From contig NZ_CALGRE010000036.1 of NCBI RefSeq assembly GCF_937958975.1, forward strand, positions 67,260 to 131,259: a stretch of DNA of 64,000 nucleotides. Direction: 5' to 3'. The notes under the pieces are model-generated. The model worked only from the letters and a program-made list of their open reading frames with translations. It was not told where the DNA came from and ran no database searches. Source of the DNA: an uncultured Eubacterium sp. GTDB lineage: Bacteria > Bacillota > Clostridia > Lachnospirales > Lachnospiraceae. The first letter of the stretch is position 1; the number at the start of each line of letters is the position of its first letter. A program made the position numbers and the translations under genes. Shown here piece by piece: positions 35,822 to 45,255 of this stretch.

Positions 35822-37126
35822 TCATGGTATTAGTTTTCTAATGTCGTTAAATACTAAAAATACCATAAGCGCCATCAGTAATACAAAACCGACAAAATGT
35901 ATCATGCCTTCTTTCTCTTTTGGTATCGGCTTTCTCGTAATAATTTCAATCAAATATAGGAAAATTCGTCCTCCATCTAATGCCGGTATCGGTAGAAGAT
36001 TCATTACTCCAAGGTTCGCACTCAACATAATTGCCAGATTAAGCAATGTGAGTATGGTGATTGCCGCGCCAGCCGATTTTGTGGACGAATAAGTATCACC
36101 GATTACATTAACAATTCCTACCGGTCCGGAGATTTCGTTTGCTGATACCTGACCTGTAACAAGCATCTTGAGACTCTTTAATACCATTGCAATCTCATAT
36201 CTGACCTCCGTAAGGCTATATTTTATCACACCGCCTACAGACTGTTTCTCTCTTGCTAAATTATACACAAAACCTCTATTTGCAATCTCTGACACCTGAG
36301 GTTTCAATACAACCTTAATTTCTTTTCCTTTTCTGTTCAGGGTAAGGTTCACTTCCTCTTCACCAAACGGATGCGCATTAATATATTCACCCAGCTGTTT
36401 TCCTGTAGAAATTTTTGTACCATCAATTTCTGTTACAACATCACCAATCTGTACACCGGCATCCTCCATTGCAGACTTTTTCGTTACCTGACTAATTTCC
36501 GCCTCTGTATCATCCGGAGTGTACTGCATGCCGACAATTGCTCTCTTTTCCGTATCCGGCTTATAGGATATCGTTTGTTTTTCACCATTTCTTATAAAAG
36601 AAATGGTAATATCACTGCCATCTAAAGGATTCACATACTCCTCTAAGTAAATTTCTCTTCCAAGTGTTGCGTGTGCACCATTAAATTTTGTAATTTGGTC
36701 CCCCTGTCTCAATCCCGCCTGATAGGCTGCTGAGTTCTCGTCAACGGAGGTTACATATGAAATGTCTGCTCCCTTTGCACCGATTACAATAAGCGCCAAC
36801 AAAAACGCCAGAATAAAATTAAAAAACGGTCCGGCAAATATAATAGCCATTCTCGCCCAAATAGATTTAGAATTAAAGGACCCCTCTTCGTCATTATCCT
36901 CGTCTTCTCCAAGCATTGCACAAGAGCCGCCAATCGGAAAAATTTTAAAGGAGTATTTTGTTCCACTCTTTGCTGTATAACTATAAATTCTTGGTCCCAT
37001 ACCAATGGAAAACTCATTGACCGTAACTCCATTTTTTCTCGCAACAATAAAATGTCCGAACTCATGTATCAACACTAATACACCGAAAATAATTAAAGCT
37101 ATTACTATACTAATAAATGTCTGCAT
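35822..37126 (-). CDS. rseP: RIP site-2 metalloprotease, RseP/RasP
   Basis: The 434-residue intramembrane zinc protease has HEFGHF in the first membrane helix and the partner motif NLLPIPALDGGRIF near the end, with PDZ domains between (about residues 120-280). Homologues cut anti-sigma factors and signal-peptide remnants. The ATG at 37126 follows AGGTGG that spans the dxr stop; the frame's first possible codon, a GTG at 37135, lies within that ribosome site. Confidence 0.94.
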   Translation of the reverse strand: MQTFISIVIALIIFGVLVLIHEFGHFIVARKNGVTVNEFSIGMGPRIYSYTAKSGTKYSFKIFPIGGSCAMLGEDEDNDEEGSFNSKSIWARMAIIFAGPFFNFILAFLLALIVIGAKGADISYVTSVDENSAAYQAGLRQGDQITKFNGAHATLGREIYLEEYVNPLDGSDITISFIRNGEKQTISYKPDTEKRAIVGMQYTPDDTEAEISQVTKKSAMEDAGVQIGDVVTEIDGTKISTGKQLGEYINAHPFGEEEVNLTLNRKGKEIKVVLKPQVSEIANRGFVYNLAREKQSVGGVIKYSLTEVRYEIAMVLKSLKMLVTGQVSANEISGPVGIVNVIGDTYSSTKSAGAAITILTLLNLAIMLSANLGVMNLLPIPALDGGRIFLYLIEIITRKPIPKEKEGMIHFVGFVLLMALMVFLVFNDIRKLIP

Positions 37127-37128
37127 GA

Positions 37129-38271
37129 TTACCACCTGTTCTCAATAAGCTCATATGCCCATTGTTCTATTTCTAATATTTCATTTACGGAAGGATTCTC
37201 TATCTTTTTATGCTCCTTCATACAATATTGTATTATATCTGTTATGTCTAAAAATCCGATTTTCCGGTCTAGGAATTTTGCGACAGCCCTCTCATTTGCA
37301 GCATTAAACACTGTAGGCATAGAGCCTCCAATCCTTCCCGCTTCATATGCCATCTTTAATCCAATAAAATTGTCCATATCCGGATTTTCAAAAGTTATCT
37401 GAGCAACTTTTCCAAAATCTACACGCTCCCCTGATAACACTCTCCTTTCAGGATAATATAAGGCATACTGAATCGGAAGCCTCATATCAGGAGTTCCAAG
37501 CTGTGCCATAATTGCTCCATCCCTGAATTGTACCATAGAATGAATCAGGCTCTGCGGCTGTACAACCACCTGTACATCTTCGAAATCGACATCAAATAAC
37601 CACTTTGCCTCTATTACTTCTAATCCCTTATTGACCATCGTTGCAGAGTCAATTGTTATTTTTTGTCCCATTGTCCAGTTTGGATGCTTTAATGCATCCT
37701 CCACTCTGACATTTTTCATCTGTTCTCTGTTCCATCCTCTAAAAGGACCACCGGAAGCCGTCAAAAGAATTTTATCTATTTCTTTTTTATTTTCTCCGTT
37801 TAATGATTGAAAAATAGCACTGTGTTCACTGTCTACCGGAAGAATTTTTACCCCATAATCCTTTGCAGCTTTTATTACAAGATGTCCTGCCGTAACTAAG
37901 GTTTCCTTGTTTGCCAGAGCAATATCCTTTCCTGCCTTAATTGCCTCCAATGTAGGACGGATTCCTATCATTCCGACAAATGCAGTAACAACAATCTGTG
38001 ATGTTTCATATATAGCGGTCTCTATCAGTCCCTCCATACCTGATACAACTTTTACATTTGTATCTGCAATAGCTACTTTTAAGTCAGATGCTGCATTTTC
38101 ATTATAAACGCAGACAATTTCCGGTCGAAATTCCCTCACCTGTTCTTCTAATTTTTTTACATTGGAACCCGCAGCAATTGCCACAACATTTAAATCTTTA
38201 TTTGCTCTTACAATGTCCAGGGTCTGTGTCCCTATAGAACCCGTAGAGCCAAGTATTGTAATATTTTTCAT
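37129..38271 (-). CDS. dxr: 1-deoxy-D-xylulose-5-phosphate reductoisomerase
   Basis: Dxr commits DXP to MEP, with NADPH. Motifs: ITILGSTGSIGTQTLDIV (NADPH-binding), ALANKETLVTAG, LPVDSEHSAIFQSL and HPNWTMGQKITIDSATM. At 380 residues it is full length. It lies between cdsA and rseP. The gene stop codon forms part of the rseP ribosome site. Confidence 0.97.
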   Translation of the reverse strand: MKNITILGSTGSIGTQTLDIVRANKDLNVVAIAAGSNVKKLEEQVREFRPEIVCVYNENAASDLKVAIADTNVKVVSGMEGLIETAIYETSQIVVTAFVGMIGIRPTLEAIKAGKDIALANKETLVTAGHLVIKAAKDYGVKILPVDSEHSAIFQSLNGENKKEIDKILLTASGGPFRGWNREQMKNVRVEDALKHPNWTMGQKITIDSATMVNKGLEVIEAKWLFDVDFEDVQVVVQPQSLIHSMVQFRDGAIMAQLGTPDMRLPIQYALYYPERRVLSGERVDFGKVAQITFENPDMDNFIGLKMAYEAGRIGGSMPTVFNAANERAVAKFLDRKIGFLDITDIIQYCMKEHKKIENPSVNEILEIEQWAYELIENRW

Positions 38272-38280
38272 TGATTCTCC

Positions 38281-39102
38281 TTAAAAAATCTGTAACAAAA
38301 CCCAGATAATCGGTGCAACATATATCACACTATCAAATCTATCCATAATTCCGCCGTGTCCCGGAATTATATTTCCATAATCTTTTATATTATGATTTCT
38401 TTTGATTGCCGATGCTGCCAAGTCTCCAACCATAGATATCCCTGCACCAACCGCACAAATAATCGCAAATGTTAAGATTGGATTTGTAAGACTCAGTTGG
38501 TCAAAAAAGATTGCAGCATAAACCGCACCTAATACCGCCGCGCCGATAACGCCACCCACAGCTCCCTCGACGGACTTCTTTGGACTTAATACGGGCGCCA
38601 TCTTATGTTTTCCGAATGCCACGCCTGCTAAATATGCACATGTATCACTTCCCCAGGAACAGAGAAAAATGAGCCATACGGTGTATGCACCGTTTTCCTC
38701 CATTCTCACATTGTAAATATATGAGAGCATAACCCCTGCATATAACATACACATTATGGCATTCGAGATTTCTTCTGTCTTAAACTCCGGAAACAAAAAA
38801 ACATATTGTGCCAGTAATGCAATCAAAAACACAACCATAAGTATACCCATATTATGTGTTTTTCCCATGAACAAAAGCAGATAATATGAAATCACCGCCA
38901 CATATCCGGTAATTCCCGGTAACTTTTTTTCGATTCCAAGCACTTTATATAATTCATATACACCGATAAGCGATATCAATAAATTTGCTGCAAACAAAAT
39001 ATTTCCACCGGGAATAATTGTCGCAAGAATCAATGCTACCAAAACGATTCCACTTAAAAGTCTTGTCAAGAAAGACTTATTTGCAAACTTTTTCAAAACC
39101 AT
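38281..39102 (-). CDS. cdsA: Phosphatidate cytidylyltransferase
   Basis: The 273-residue membrane enzyme makes CDP-diacylglycerol for phospholipid synthesis. It has about eight membrane segments and the signature region LSPKKSVEGAVGG plus SMVGDLAASAIKRNHNIKDYG and GHGGIMDRFDS. It begins 2 bases after uppS. Order uppS-cdsA-dxr-rseP is widely conserved. Confidence 0.95.
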   Translation of the reverse strand: MVLKKFANKSFLTRLLSGIVLVALILATIIPGGNILFAANLLISLIGVYELYKVLGIEKKLPGITGYVAVISYYLLLFMGKTHNMGILMVVFLIALLAQYVFLFPEFKTEEISNAIMCMLYAGVMLSYIYNVRMEENGAYTVWLIFLCSWGSDTCAYLAGVAFGKHKMAPVLSPKKSVEGAVGGVIGAAVLGAVYAAIFFDQLSLTNPILTFAIICAVGAGISMVGDLAASAIKRNHNIKDYGNIIPGHGGIMDRFDSVIYVAPIIWVLLQIF

Positions 39103-39104
39103 AT

Positions 39105-39836
39105 CTACGCCTTTACCCCTCCGAATCTTCTGTCTCTCTGGTTATACTTAACAATAGCCTTCTTTAGTTCTTCCTTGTCAAAATCCGGCCATAAAACATC
39201 TGTAAAATAAAACTCCGTATAAGCCAGCTGCCACAACAGATAATTTGACAATCTAATTTCCCCGCTGGTTCTAATGAGTAAATCCGGGTCAGGTACATCT
39301 GCTGTGTCAAGATATCTTCCAATCAAATCTTCTGAAATATCCTCTATATCAATTATGCCACGTTTACAATCCTCAGCAATTTTCTTTGTGGCACGTTTTA
39401 TCTCGTCACGGCTTCCATAATTTAATGCAATGATAAAATGAATCCCCGTATTCTCTTTTGAACATGCCTCTAATTCATTAATTTTATCAATAATATCCGC
39501 ATCCAGCCTTGTTTTGTCTCCAATAACACTTACTTTCATATTATTTTTATTGGCGCGTTCTATGCAGTCTTTTAAGTAATTTCTCAATAATTTCATAAGC
39601 GCCTTCACTTCATCTTCGGGCCGGTTCCAGTTTTCCGTGGAAAAGGCATACATCGTAATGTATTTTATTCCCATATCATGCGCATCTTCTATAATTTTTT
39701 CTACGTTTTTTGCCCCTGCTGCATGACCTGCGTTTCTCGGTAAAAAACGCTTTTTCGCCCAACGTCCGTTCCCATCTAATATGATAGCCACATGTTCAGG
39801 AATATTAAGCCCTGTTATATCTATTTTTTGTGCCAT
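39105..39836 (-). CDS. uppS: Undecaprenyl diphosphate synthase
   Basis: UppS (isoprenyl transferase) makes the C55 lipid carrier of cell-wall synthesis. Visible motifs are HVAIILDGNGRWAKKR (catalytic Asp), YAFSTENWNRPEDEV and DLLIRTSGEIRLSNYLLWQ. At 243 residues it is normal length. A hairpin separates it from frr upstream. AAGGAG precedes the ATG. Confidence 0.96.
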   Translation of the reverse strand: MAQKIDITGLNIPEHVAIILDGNGRWAKKRFLPRNAGHAAGAKNVEKIIEDAHDMGIKYITMYAFSTENWNRPEDEVKALMKLLRNYLKDCIERANKNNMKVSVIGDKTRLDADIIDKINELEACSKENTGIHFIIALNYGSRDEIKRATKKIAEDCKRGIIDIEDISEDLIGRYLDTADVPDPDLLIRTSGEIRLSNYLLWQLAYTEFYFTDVLWPDFDKEELKKAIVKYNQRDRRFGGVKA

Positions 39837-39867
39837 AGTCTCTCCTTAATCGTTCTTCTCAAAACCG

Positions 39868-39900
39868 AAAATAGAGGAAACCTTCGTTTCCTCCTATTTT
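39868..39900 (-). terminator. Hairpin between frr and uppS
   Basis: A stem AAAATAG-AGGAAAC / GTTTCCT-C-TATTTT with one bulge and a 4-base loop lies downstream of frr. A short T tract follows at a distance (CGGTTTT), so it may be a partial terminator within the operon. Confidence 0.55.
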
Positions 39901-39940
39901 CTTTTAGTGTATCCTGACAGATTACACTATATATTTTTTT

Positions 39941-40495
39941 CTAAACTGTCATTATTTCGTCCGATTTTGCCTCTACCGCCGCATCAATTTTCTGGACATA
40001 AGCATCTGTAGACTTCTGAACATCATCCTGATATTCTTTAATTTCATCTTCAGAAATTCCGTCCTCTTTTCCTTTTTTCTTAATCGTATCAATAGCGTCT
40101 CTTCTAATATTTCTGATTGCTACTTTTGCATTTTCTCCTTTTTTCTTCACATCTTTCACTAATTCTTTTCTTCTTTCCTCTGTAAGTTCAGGAAATACAA
40201 GGCGAATTAATTTTCCGTCATTTGTTGGTGTAATTCCAATATCTGATGCAATAATAGCTCTCTCCACTTCTTTTAAAATGGAAGTGTCCCAAGGCTGAAT
40301 ACAAATCATTCTCGCTTCCGGCACAGAAACATTACCAACCTGCTGAATTGGTGTCGGTGTACCATAATAATCAACTTTTATTTTATCTAAAATATGTGGG
40401 TTTGCTCTTCCTGCCCTGATTGTAGAAAAATCACTATTCAAATTTCCCAGTGACTTTTCCATTTTTTCCTCATATGTCATCAATAATTCTTCCAT
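39941..40495 (-). CDS. frr: Ribosome recycling factor
   Basis: The 184-residue protein splits post-termination ribosomes with EF-G. It shows LNSDFSTIRAGRANPHIL, VSVPEARMICIQPWD and the VKKKGENAKVAIRNIRRDA region. The ATG at 40495 has GGAG 7 bases upstream. It is downstream of pyrH, the usual pairing. Confidence 0.97.
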   Translation of the reverse strand: MEELLMTYEEKMEKSLGNLNSDFSTIRAGRANPHILDKIKVDYYGTPTPIQQVGNVSVPEARMICIQPWDTSILKEVERAIIASDIGITPTNDGKLIRLVFPELTEERRKELVKDVKKKGENAKVAIRNIRRDAIDTIKKKGKEDGISEDEIKEYQDDVQKSTDAYVQKIDAAVEAKSDEIMTV

Positions 40496-40512
40496 AATAT
40501 TACTCCTTTAAT

Positions 40513-41208
40513 TTATACGGTTATTTTTGTTCCTATCTTTTCTCCTGATACAGCTTTATTAATGCTGTCTTCTTCATTTAATCCAAATAGAAGCATTGGC
40601 ATTTTATTTTCCATTGCCAGAACGCTTGCTGCCAAATCTATAACACCCAGTCTGTCATCAACGATTTTCGATATCGGAAGTTCATCATATTTCTTGGCAT
40701 TCGGATTTTTCGCCGGGTCGCTATCGTAAACACCATCAATCGCTTTGGCTCCTAAAATACAATCTGCCTCGATTTCTATTGCTCTGAGAACCATAGTCAT
40801 ATCTGTAGAAAAATATGGATGTCCTGTTCCGCCTGCAAAAAAGATTACCTTTCCATTCTTTAAGTCCTGCACTGCCTCATCTTTAGAAAACAACTTTGTC
40901 CATGTACCGCATGTGAAAGGCGTATATACATTGGTATCCATTCCTTCTGTCCTGAAAATTTCTGACACATATATGCAATTCATAATTGTTGCCAGCATTC
41001 CAATACCATCTGCCTTAGGTCTGTCTATTTTATTGCTGGTTCTTCCTCTCCAGAAATTTCCTCCACCAATAACAATAGCCACCTGAACCCCTTTATCGAC
41101 AATAGATTTTACCTGCTTTGCCACCGCAACACAAGTCTCCTCATCAAATCCGGTTTTCTTATCTCCGGCTAAGGCTTCACCACTTAACTTCAGTAAAACT
41201 CTGTTCAT
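40513..41208 (-). CDS. pyrH: UMP kinase
   Basis: PyrH phosphorylates UMP to UDP. The 231-residue member of the amino-acid kinase fold has VLLKLSGEALAG, VAIVIGGGNFWRG, FFAGGTGHPYFSTD and CILGAKAIDGVYDSDP. It is the first gene of the operon; rpsB and tsf, its frequent neighbours, are not upstream here. Two hairpins lie upstream. Confidence 0.96.
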   Translation of the reverse strand: MNRVLLKLSGEALAGDKKTGFDEETCVAVAKQVKSIVDKGVQVAIVIGGGNFWRGRTSNKIDRPKADGIGMLATIMNCIYVSEIFRTEGMDTNVYTPFTCGTWTKLFSKDEAVQDLKNGKVIFFAGGTGHPYFSTDMTMVLRAIEIEADCILGAKAIDGVYDSDPAKNPNAKKYDELPISKIVDDRLGVIDLAASVLAMENKMPMLLFGLNEEDSINKAVSGEKIGTKITV

Positions 41209-41280
41209 TTCCTATTCCTCTTCTATTTGTCTTTTTCTAATTTAAAAATCTAGGAATAGAATAACATATAACCATAAAAA

Positions 41281-41332
41281 AATAAAGGATTATATTGGAA
41301 GAACCAAGATAATTATCTGTCCATCCTTTATT
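41281..41332 (-). terminator. Hairpin in the pyrH upstream region
   Basis: AATAAAGGAT and ATCCTTTATT form a perfect 10-bp stem around a 32-base loop that itself holds AGATAATTATCT. On the minus strand it is followed by seven T, a terminator-like feature 73 bases before pyrH. It could be an attenuator or a second terminator after the cupin gene. Confidence 0.5.
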
Positions 41333-41358
41333 GTTTTTGAGGAACATTTTATATGATA

Positions 41359-41400
41359 AATGCCGCATTTCCGTTTTATAATCGGGATATGCGGCATTTA
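41359..41400 (-). terminator. Terminator of the cupin gene
   Basis: A perfect 11-bp stem AAATGCCGCAT / ATGCGGCATTT starts 2 bases after the cupin stop. Confidence 0.75.
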
Positions 41401-41401
41401 T

Positions 41402-41836
41402 TTATAGTCTATTATAAAGCTCATTATTTACAGGTTCACACCACTCATTACTCGTATTTTCCCCCGGCACTTCTACTGCAATATGACTAAACCAACTATC
41501 TTTCTTTGCTCCATGCCAGTGTTTTACTTCCGGTGGAATTGTTATTACTGTACCCGGCACAAGGCTGATAGCGTCTTTTCCTTCCTCCTGATACCATCCC
41601 TCACCGGCTGTACAAATAAGAAGCTGTCCCCCTCCTTTTGTTGCATGATGAATATGCCAATTATTTCTACACCCCGGTTCAAATGTTACATTTGCCAGAA
41701 ATACCGGACATTCTGCCGGTACTGTCAACGGATTTAAGTAAGAATTTCCAACAAAATATTGTGCAAAAGCAGTATTTGCCTCACCACGGCCAAAAACATT
41801 CTCTTTCTCAAACATTTCCTCACTTATTACTTTCAT
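41402..41836 (-). CDS. Cupin-domain protein
   Basis: The 144-residue single-domain cupin has motif 1 NNWHIHHATKGGGQLLICTAGEG and motif 2 PGTVITIPPEVKHWHGA, giving probable metal ligands in HIHH and the later His. Such proteins are often encoded with carboxymuconolactone decarboxylases or oxidoreductases; neither is here, so the substrate is unknown. It is cotranscribed with the small protein upstream and divergent from a LysR regulator, which probably controls it. Confidence 0.86.
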   Translation of the reverse strand: MKVISEEMFEKENVFGRGEANTAFAQYFVGNSYLNPLTVPAECPVFLANVTFEPGCRNNWHIHHATKGGGQLLICTAGEGWYQEEGKDAISLVPGTVITIPPEVKHWHGAKKDSWFSHIAVEVPGENTSNEWCEPVNNELYNRL

Positions 41837-41876
41837 TTTATAACCTTCTTTCTATATATAAATGTAAAATCATCTT

Positions 41877-42104
41877 TTATTGATTTAATTCCTTCTTCAA
41901 ATGGAATATTATATAATCAATACAGTCTAATTTTTTCTGTTCCCCATGAATTTTATCAAGCAGCCGACATTTCTGACATGACAAAAGCTTTATCATTCCT
42001 TCTAAATCCTTTTCCTTTCTAAGTTTGATATACTGGTCTATAATCTCCTGACTACATCCTATATCCTCCAAACACATAATGGTACATTGATTTTCCTTAT
42101 CCAA
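41877..42104 (-). CDS. Small helical protein, unknown function
   Basis: I place the start at TTG 42104 (75 residues); an in-frame GTG at 42125 lies across the AGGAGG ribosome site itself. The protein is helical with Cys in CLEDIGCSQEIIDQYI and SCQKCRLLDKIH; it resembles the C-terminal part of MerR-type regulators but has no DNA-binding helix-turn-helix. It is upstream of the cupin gene, 40 bases apart. A sensing or metal-binding partner is possible. Confidence 0.6.
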   Translation of the reverse strand: MDKENQCTIMCLEDIGCSQEIIDQYIKLRKEKDLEGMIKLLSCQKCRLLDKIHGEQKKLDCIDYIIFHLKKELNQ

Positions 42105-42279
42105 ACTAACTACTCGCCTCCTCACACTTTATAAATAAATTATACTAACACCCGGCTTTATTGTATAATACCTATATCAAATCTTATACCATGCTTGACA
42201 GGCATAATATTGAAATGTTATTTTATTAAAAAGAGTTTAACACATTACTTTAAATGAAAAATCACAAATGGAGAATATT

Positions 42280-43167
42280 ATGGATATTAGAGTTTTACGA
42301 TATTTTTTAGCTGTTGCCAGAGAAGAAAATATTTCCAGAGCCGCGGAATATTTACATATAACCCAGCCTACACTTTCACGGCAACTAAAAGAATTAGAAG
42401 ATGAACTCGGTACCCGGCTTCTGATAAGAGGTAAGCGTAACATCACTTTAACTGACGAGGGAATGTTACTCAGAAAGCGTGCAGAAGAAATCACCTCTCT
42501 TATGGACAAAACAGAGGCTGAATTTCATAATTTTGATGAACATATCAGTGGCGATATTTATATCGGTGGTGGTGAGACTATTGCTATGCGCATTCTTGCG
42601 GAACTGATGATGGAAATGAATCTGGAATTTCCGGATATTACATTTCATTTATACAGTGGAAATGCAGATGATGTTATGGACCGGATTGACAAAGGATTGA
42701 TTGACTTTGGTGTCGTAATTGAACCTGCCGACTATAGAAAGTATGAATCCATTTCACTTCCATATAAGGATACTTATGGACTTTTAATGAGAAAAGACCA
42801 CCCTCTTTCCTCACAAAAGTCACTTCCAATCCATACTCTTTTAGATATTCCCCTTTTAGTGTCTAAACGAATGTTAGAGGGAAGATATTTTCCCGAAATT
42901 CTTGGAATACACCCTGAGCAAATGAATATCCGGGCAACATTCAACCTAATATATAATGCTACTCTCCTTGTGGAACAGGGCATGGGAGCAGCTTTAACAT
43001 TAGACCACCTTGTAAATACCAGCGGTAACAGTATGCTTACCTTTATTCCACTAGAACCGGTAACTACCGTAGGTCTTTCCGTAATATGGAAACGGTATCA
43101 GATATTCTCTAAAGCTGCTAATCATTTTTTAAAAAGACTTGTGAAAAAGATTGATGCCTGCAAATAA
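42280..43167 (+). CDS. LysR-family transcriptional regulator
   Basis: The start at 42280 has GGAG 6 bases upstream and gives 295 residues. The N-terminal winged HTH is classical: VLRYFLAVAREENISRAAEY, LHITQPTLSRQLKELEDELG. Residues about 90-295 form the periplasmic-binding-protein-like effector domain (GDIYIGGGETIAM, DFGVVIEP). It is divergent from the small protein/cupin pair and likely regulates that pair. Confidence 0.92.
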   Translation: MDIRVLRYFLAVAREENISRAAEYLHITQPTLSRQLKELEDELGTRLLIRGKRNITLTDEGMLLRKRAEEITSLMDKTEAEFHNFDEHISGDIYIGGGETIAMRILAELMMEMNLEFPDITFHLYSGNADDVMDRIDKGLIDFGVVIEPADYRKYESISLPYKDTYGLLMRKDHPLSSQKSLPIHTLLDIPLLVSKRMLEGRYFPEILGIHPEQMNIRATFNLIYNATLLVEQGMGAALTLDHLVNTSGNSMLTFIPLEPVTTVGLSVIWKRYQIFSKAANHFLKRLVKKIDACK

Positions 43168-43216
43168 TATATGAATCCAAAAAACTTTTCTGAAAAACAA
43201 TTCTTTTATTGCATAA

Positions 43217-43258
43217 AAAGCATCAGCCTTTTCTATAAAAAGAAAAGGCTGATGCTTT
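43217..43258. terminator. Bidirectional terminator between lysR and GH16 gene
   Basis: A perfect 18-bp stem AAAGCATCAGCCTTTTCT / AGAAAAGGCTGATGCTTT around a 6-base loop lies between the convergent genes. Confidence 0.9.
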
Positions 43259-43262
43259 GAAA

Positions 43263-45161
43263 TTATGGCACAATTGTACTTCCCCAGTTATAATCTACCT
43301 CTTTATAATCCGGCTTCACACTACTGAGTATTCTTGTGTATAAATAGTTGTGTGCACTGATATTGTTCATCATACGCTTTGTATATAACTCGTCAGCTAT
43401 GGAATATACCGAAAACTTTTTAATATTGCTGTATGTATAATCTCCATTCGTATATTTTACATATGCTCTGACATAAATACCTTCTTTAAAAAATTCTGAA
43501 GATATATCTCCAAACATCATAGTCATCACATAGCTTGTAGCCGTCTGTGAATCGCTAAAATTGACAGATGACTTTCCGTTTTGTGTACCATGAACAGAGG
43601 CTACATATGGATTACTGCTTTCTACATAAATCTCGTTTTCCGAAGCCCGATTCGACAACCCATACACAAGACCTACTTCTTCAACATTCTCATTTGCCTT
43701 ATCCACAGAGTATACTGTCCTGATTCCATCCAGTGGTGCGCTAATCTGATATCCATGAATCTGAATTTCTGCTGTCTTCATATAAACTGTTGTTGGTTCT
43801 TCTGTTGACACCTCAGTCACCTTTTCTGTCGTACCATCTTCTATCTCCACCCGGGTTGCAAATGACACATCTGTCACTTTCAAATTCATTGCTGTTGCTT
43901 CTGCAATATTTTCACCATTAACAGAACCGCCCGGGGCAATCAACAACATCACAGAACCTGTATAACCATTCGGGATAAACACTTCTTTTTCATAAGTATA
44001 TGGTGTATTCGCTTTCAGACTAACATAATCTGCTGCAAGTTCTGTAAGCTCATCTCCCTCAACCTTAATAAACACATTTTTATTAATACTTGATGTCAAA
44101 GTACATTGAAACTTATAACTATGTCCCGGAATATAACTCAGATTAGAAAGTTTTGCCTGAACTCCCCATTCATTATTTCCAACAGCGGAAAGATTGAGCT
44201 GAAATCCATCTGCGGGGCTGGATGCCGCTGACATAGAACCTCCTGCATTTGCCCATGAACCGATATCGGCAGTCCATGTTCCACCGTGTTCTGCTACAGA
44301 ATCACGAACTCCCGTGACAATTGTTTCACCAGAATCTATCTTTTCATAAGCTCTGACATAATCTACTTCCATCGTTGCAGGAAGTGCAGAATCATCAATA
44401 TCAAATCCCGGCCAATCTCCACCTACCGCAAAATTCAAAAGAAGATAACACGGAATTGCCAGTTCTTCCATCTGCTTTGCAGAAGTTATTTCAACGGAAT
44501 GATAACTCTTATCGTCAACATACCATGTAATTCTGTCCGCAGTCCACTCTACCCCATATGTATGCCACTGCGTAATATCAATATTAATACCGGCTGCACC
44601 TGTACTTGAGCCATTACTGTCATATCCTTCCTCATTGCTTGTATAATCGCATGCCCAATGTGCTGTACCATAAATAACAGATTCGTTATTGACTGCTTCC
44701 ATAATATCAATCTCACCACATTTCGGCCAGGTGAGGCCATTTGTCCCCATCATCCAAAACGCCGGAAATGCTCCCATAAACTTCGGCAGCTTAATTCTCG
44801 CCTCAATCCTTCCATGATGTACAGTCACTTTATTCTGTGTATTTAATCTCGCCGATGTGTACTCTTTTCCCTGATACTGCTTCTTTAATGCCCTCAGTTT
44901 TAAAGTTCCATCGCTCACCTCGATATTCTCTGGGCTGTCACAATAGTATTGTAACTCATTATTCCATCCCCCATAACCATTTACTTCAACATTCCAATTG
45001 TTTCTGTCCAGTTGTGTTCCATTAAACTCATCACTCCAGACAAGCTTATAACTTCCTGCTGCCTGAACCTCCTTTTCCTGTCTGTTTGTGATAACAATAC
45101 CACCGAAAACAAGTGCTGCCGCCATTATCACTGATACCGCTCTTTTCAATAATATGTGCAT
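43263..45161 (-). CDS. Secreted GH16 beta-glucanase with shared C-terminal domain
   Basis: The 632-residue exported protein has a signal peptide (residues 1-35, cut near VQAAG), a GH16 catalytic domain (about 36-275) with the GEIDIMEAV active site (Glu150 nucleophile, Asp152, Glu155 acid/base), then a CBM4/9-like beta-sandwich (about 285-440). A Thr/Glu linker leads to a terminal domain (464-632; EIQIHGYQISAPLDGIRTVY, EEVGLVYGLSNR). That terminal domain recurs at the N-terminus of the protease at 57-60 kb. GH16 enzymes with this motif cut beta-1,3 or beta-1,3-1,4 glucans. It has AGGAGG before the ATG and a bidirectional terminator after it. Confidence 0.9.
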   Translation of the reverse strand: MHILLKRAVSVIMAAALVFGGIVITNRQEKEVQAAGSYKLVWSDEFNGTQLDRNNWNVEVNGYGGWNNELQYYCDSPENIEVSDGTLKLRALKKQYQGKEYTSARLNTQNKVTVHHGRIEARIKLPKFMGAFPAFWMMGTNGLTWPKCGEIDIMEAVNNESVIYGTAHWACDYTSNEEGYDSNGSSTGAAGINIDITQWHTYGVEWTADRITWYVDDKSYHSVEITSAKQMEELAIPCYLLLNFAVGGDWPGFDIDDSALPATMEVDYVRAYEKIDSGETIVTGVRDSVAEHGGTWTADIGSWANAGGSMSAASSPADGFQLNLSAVGNNEWGVQAKLSNLSYIPGHSYKFQCTLTSSINKNVFIKVEGDELTELAADYVSLKANTPYTYEKEVFIPNGYTGSVMLLIAPGGSVNGENIAEATAMNLKVTDVSFATRVEIEDGTTEKVTEVSTEEPTTVYMKTAEIQIHGYQISAPLDGIRTVYSVDKANENVEEVGLVYGLSNRASENEIYVESSNPYVASVHGTQNGKSSVNFSDSQTATSYVMTMMFGDISSEFFKEGIYVRAYVKYTNGDYTYSNIKKFSVYSIADELYTKRMMNNISAHNYLYTRILSSVKPDYKEVDYNWGSTIVP

Positions 45162-45255
45162 CTAATCCTCCTTTTTTATCAAATTTCCTCTTCAAATCTG
45201 ATATATTATCTTTTTTTTATAATGGCGAACTCTTAGGAAAAAGTCAAGTTTATCT

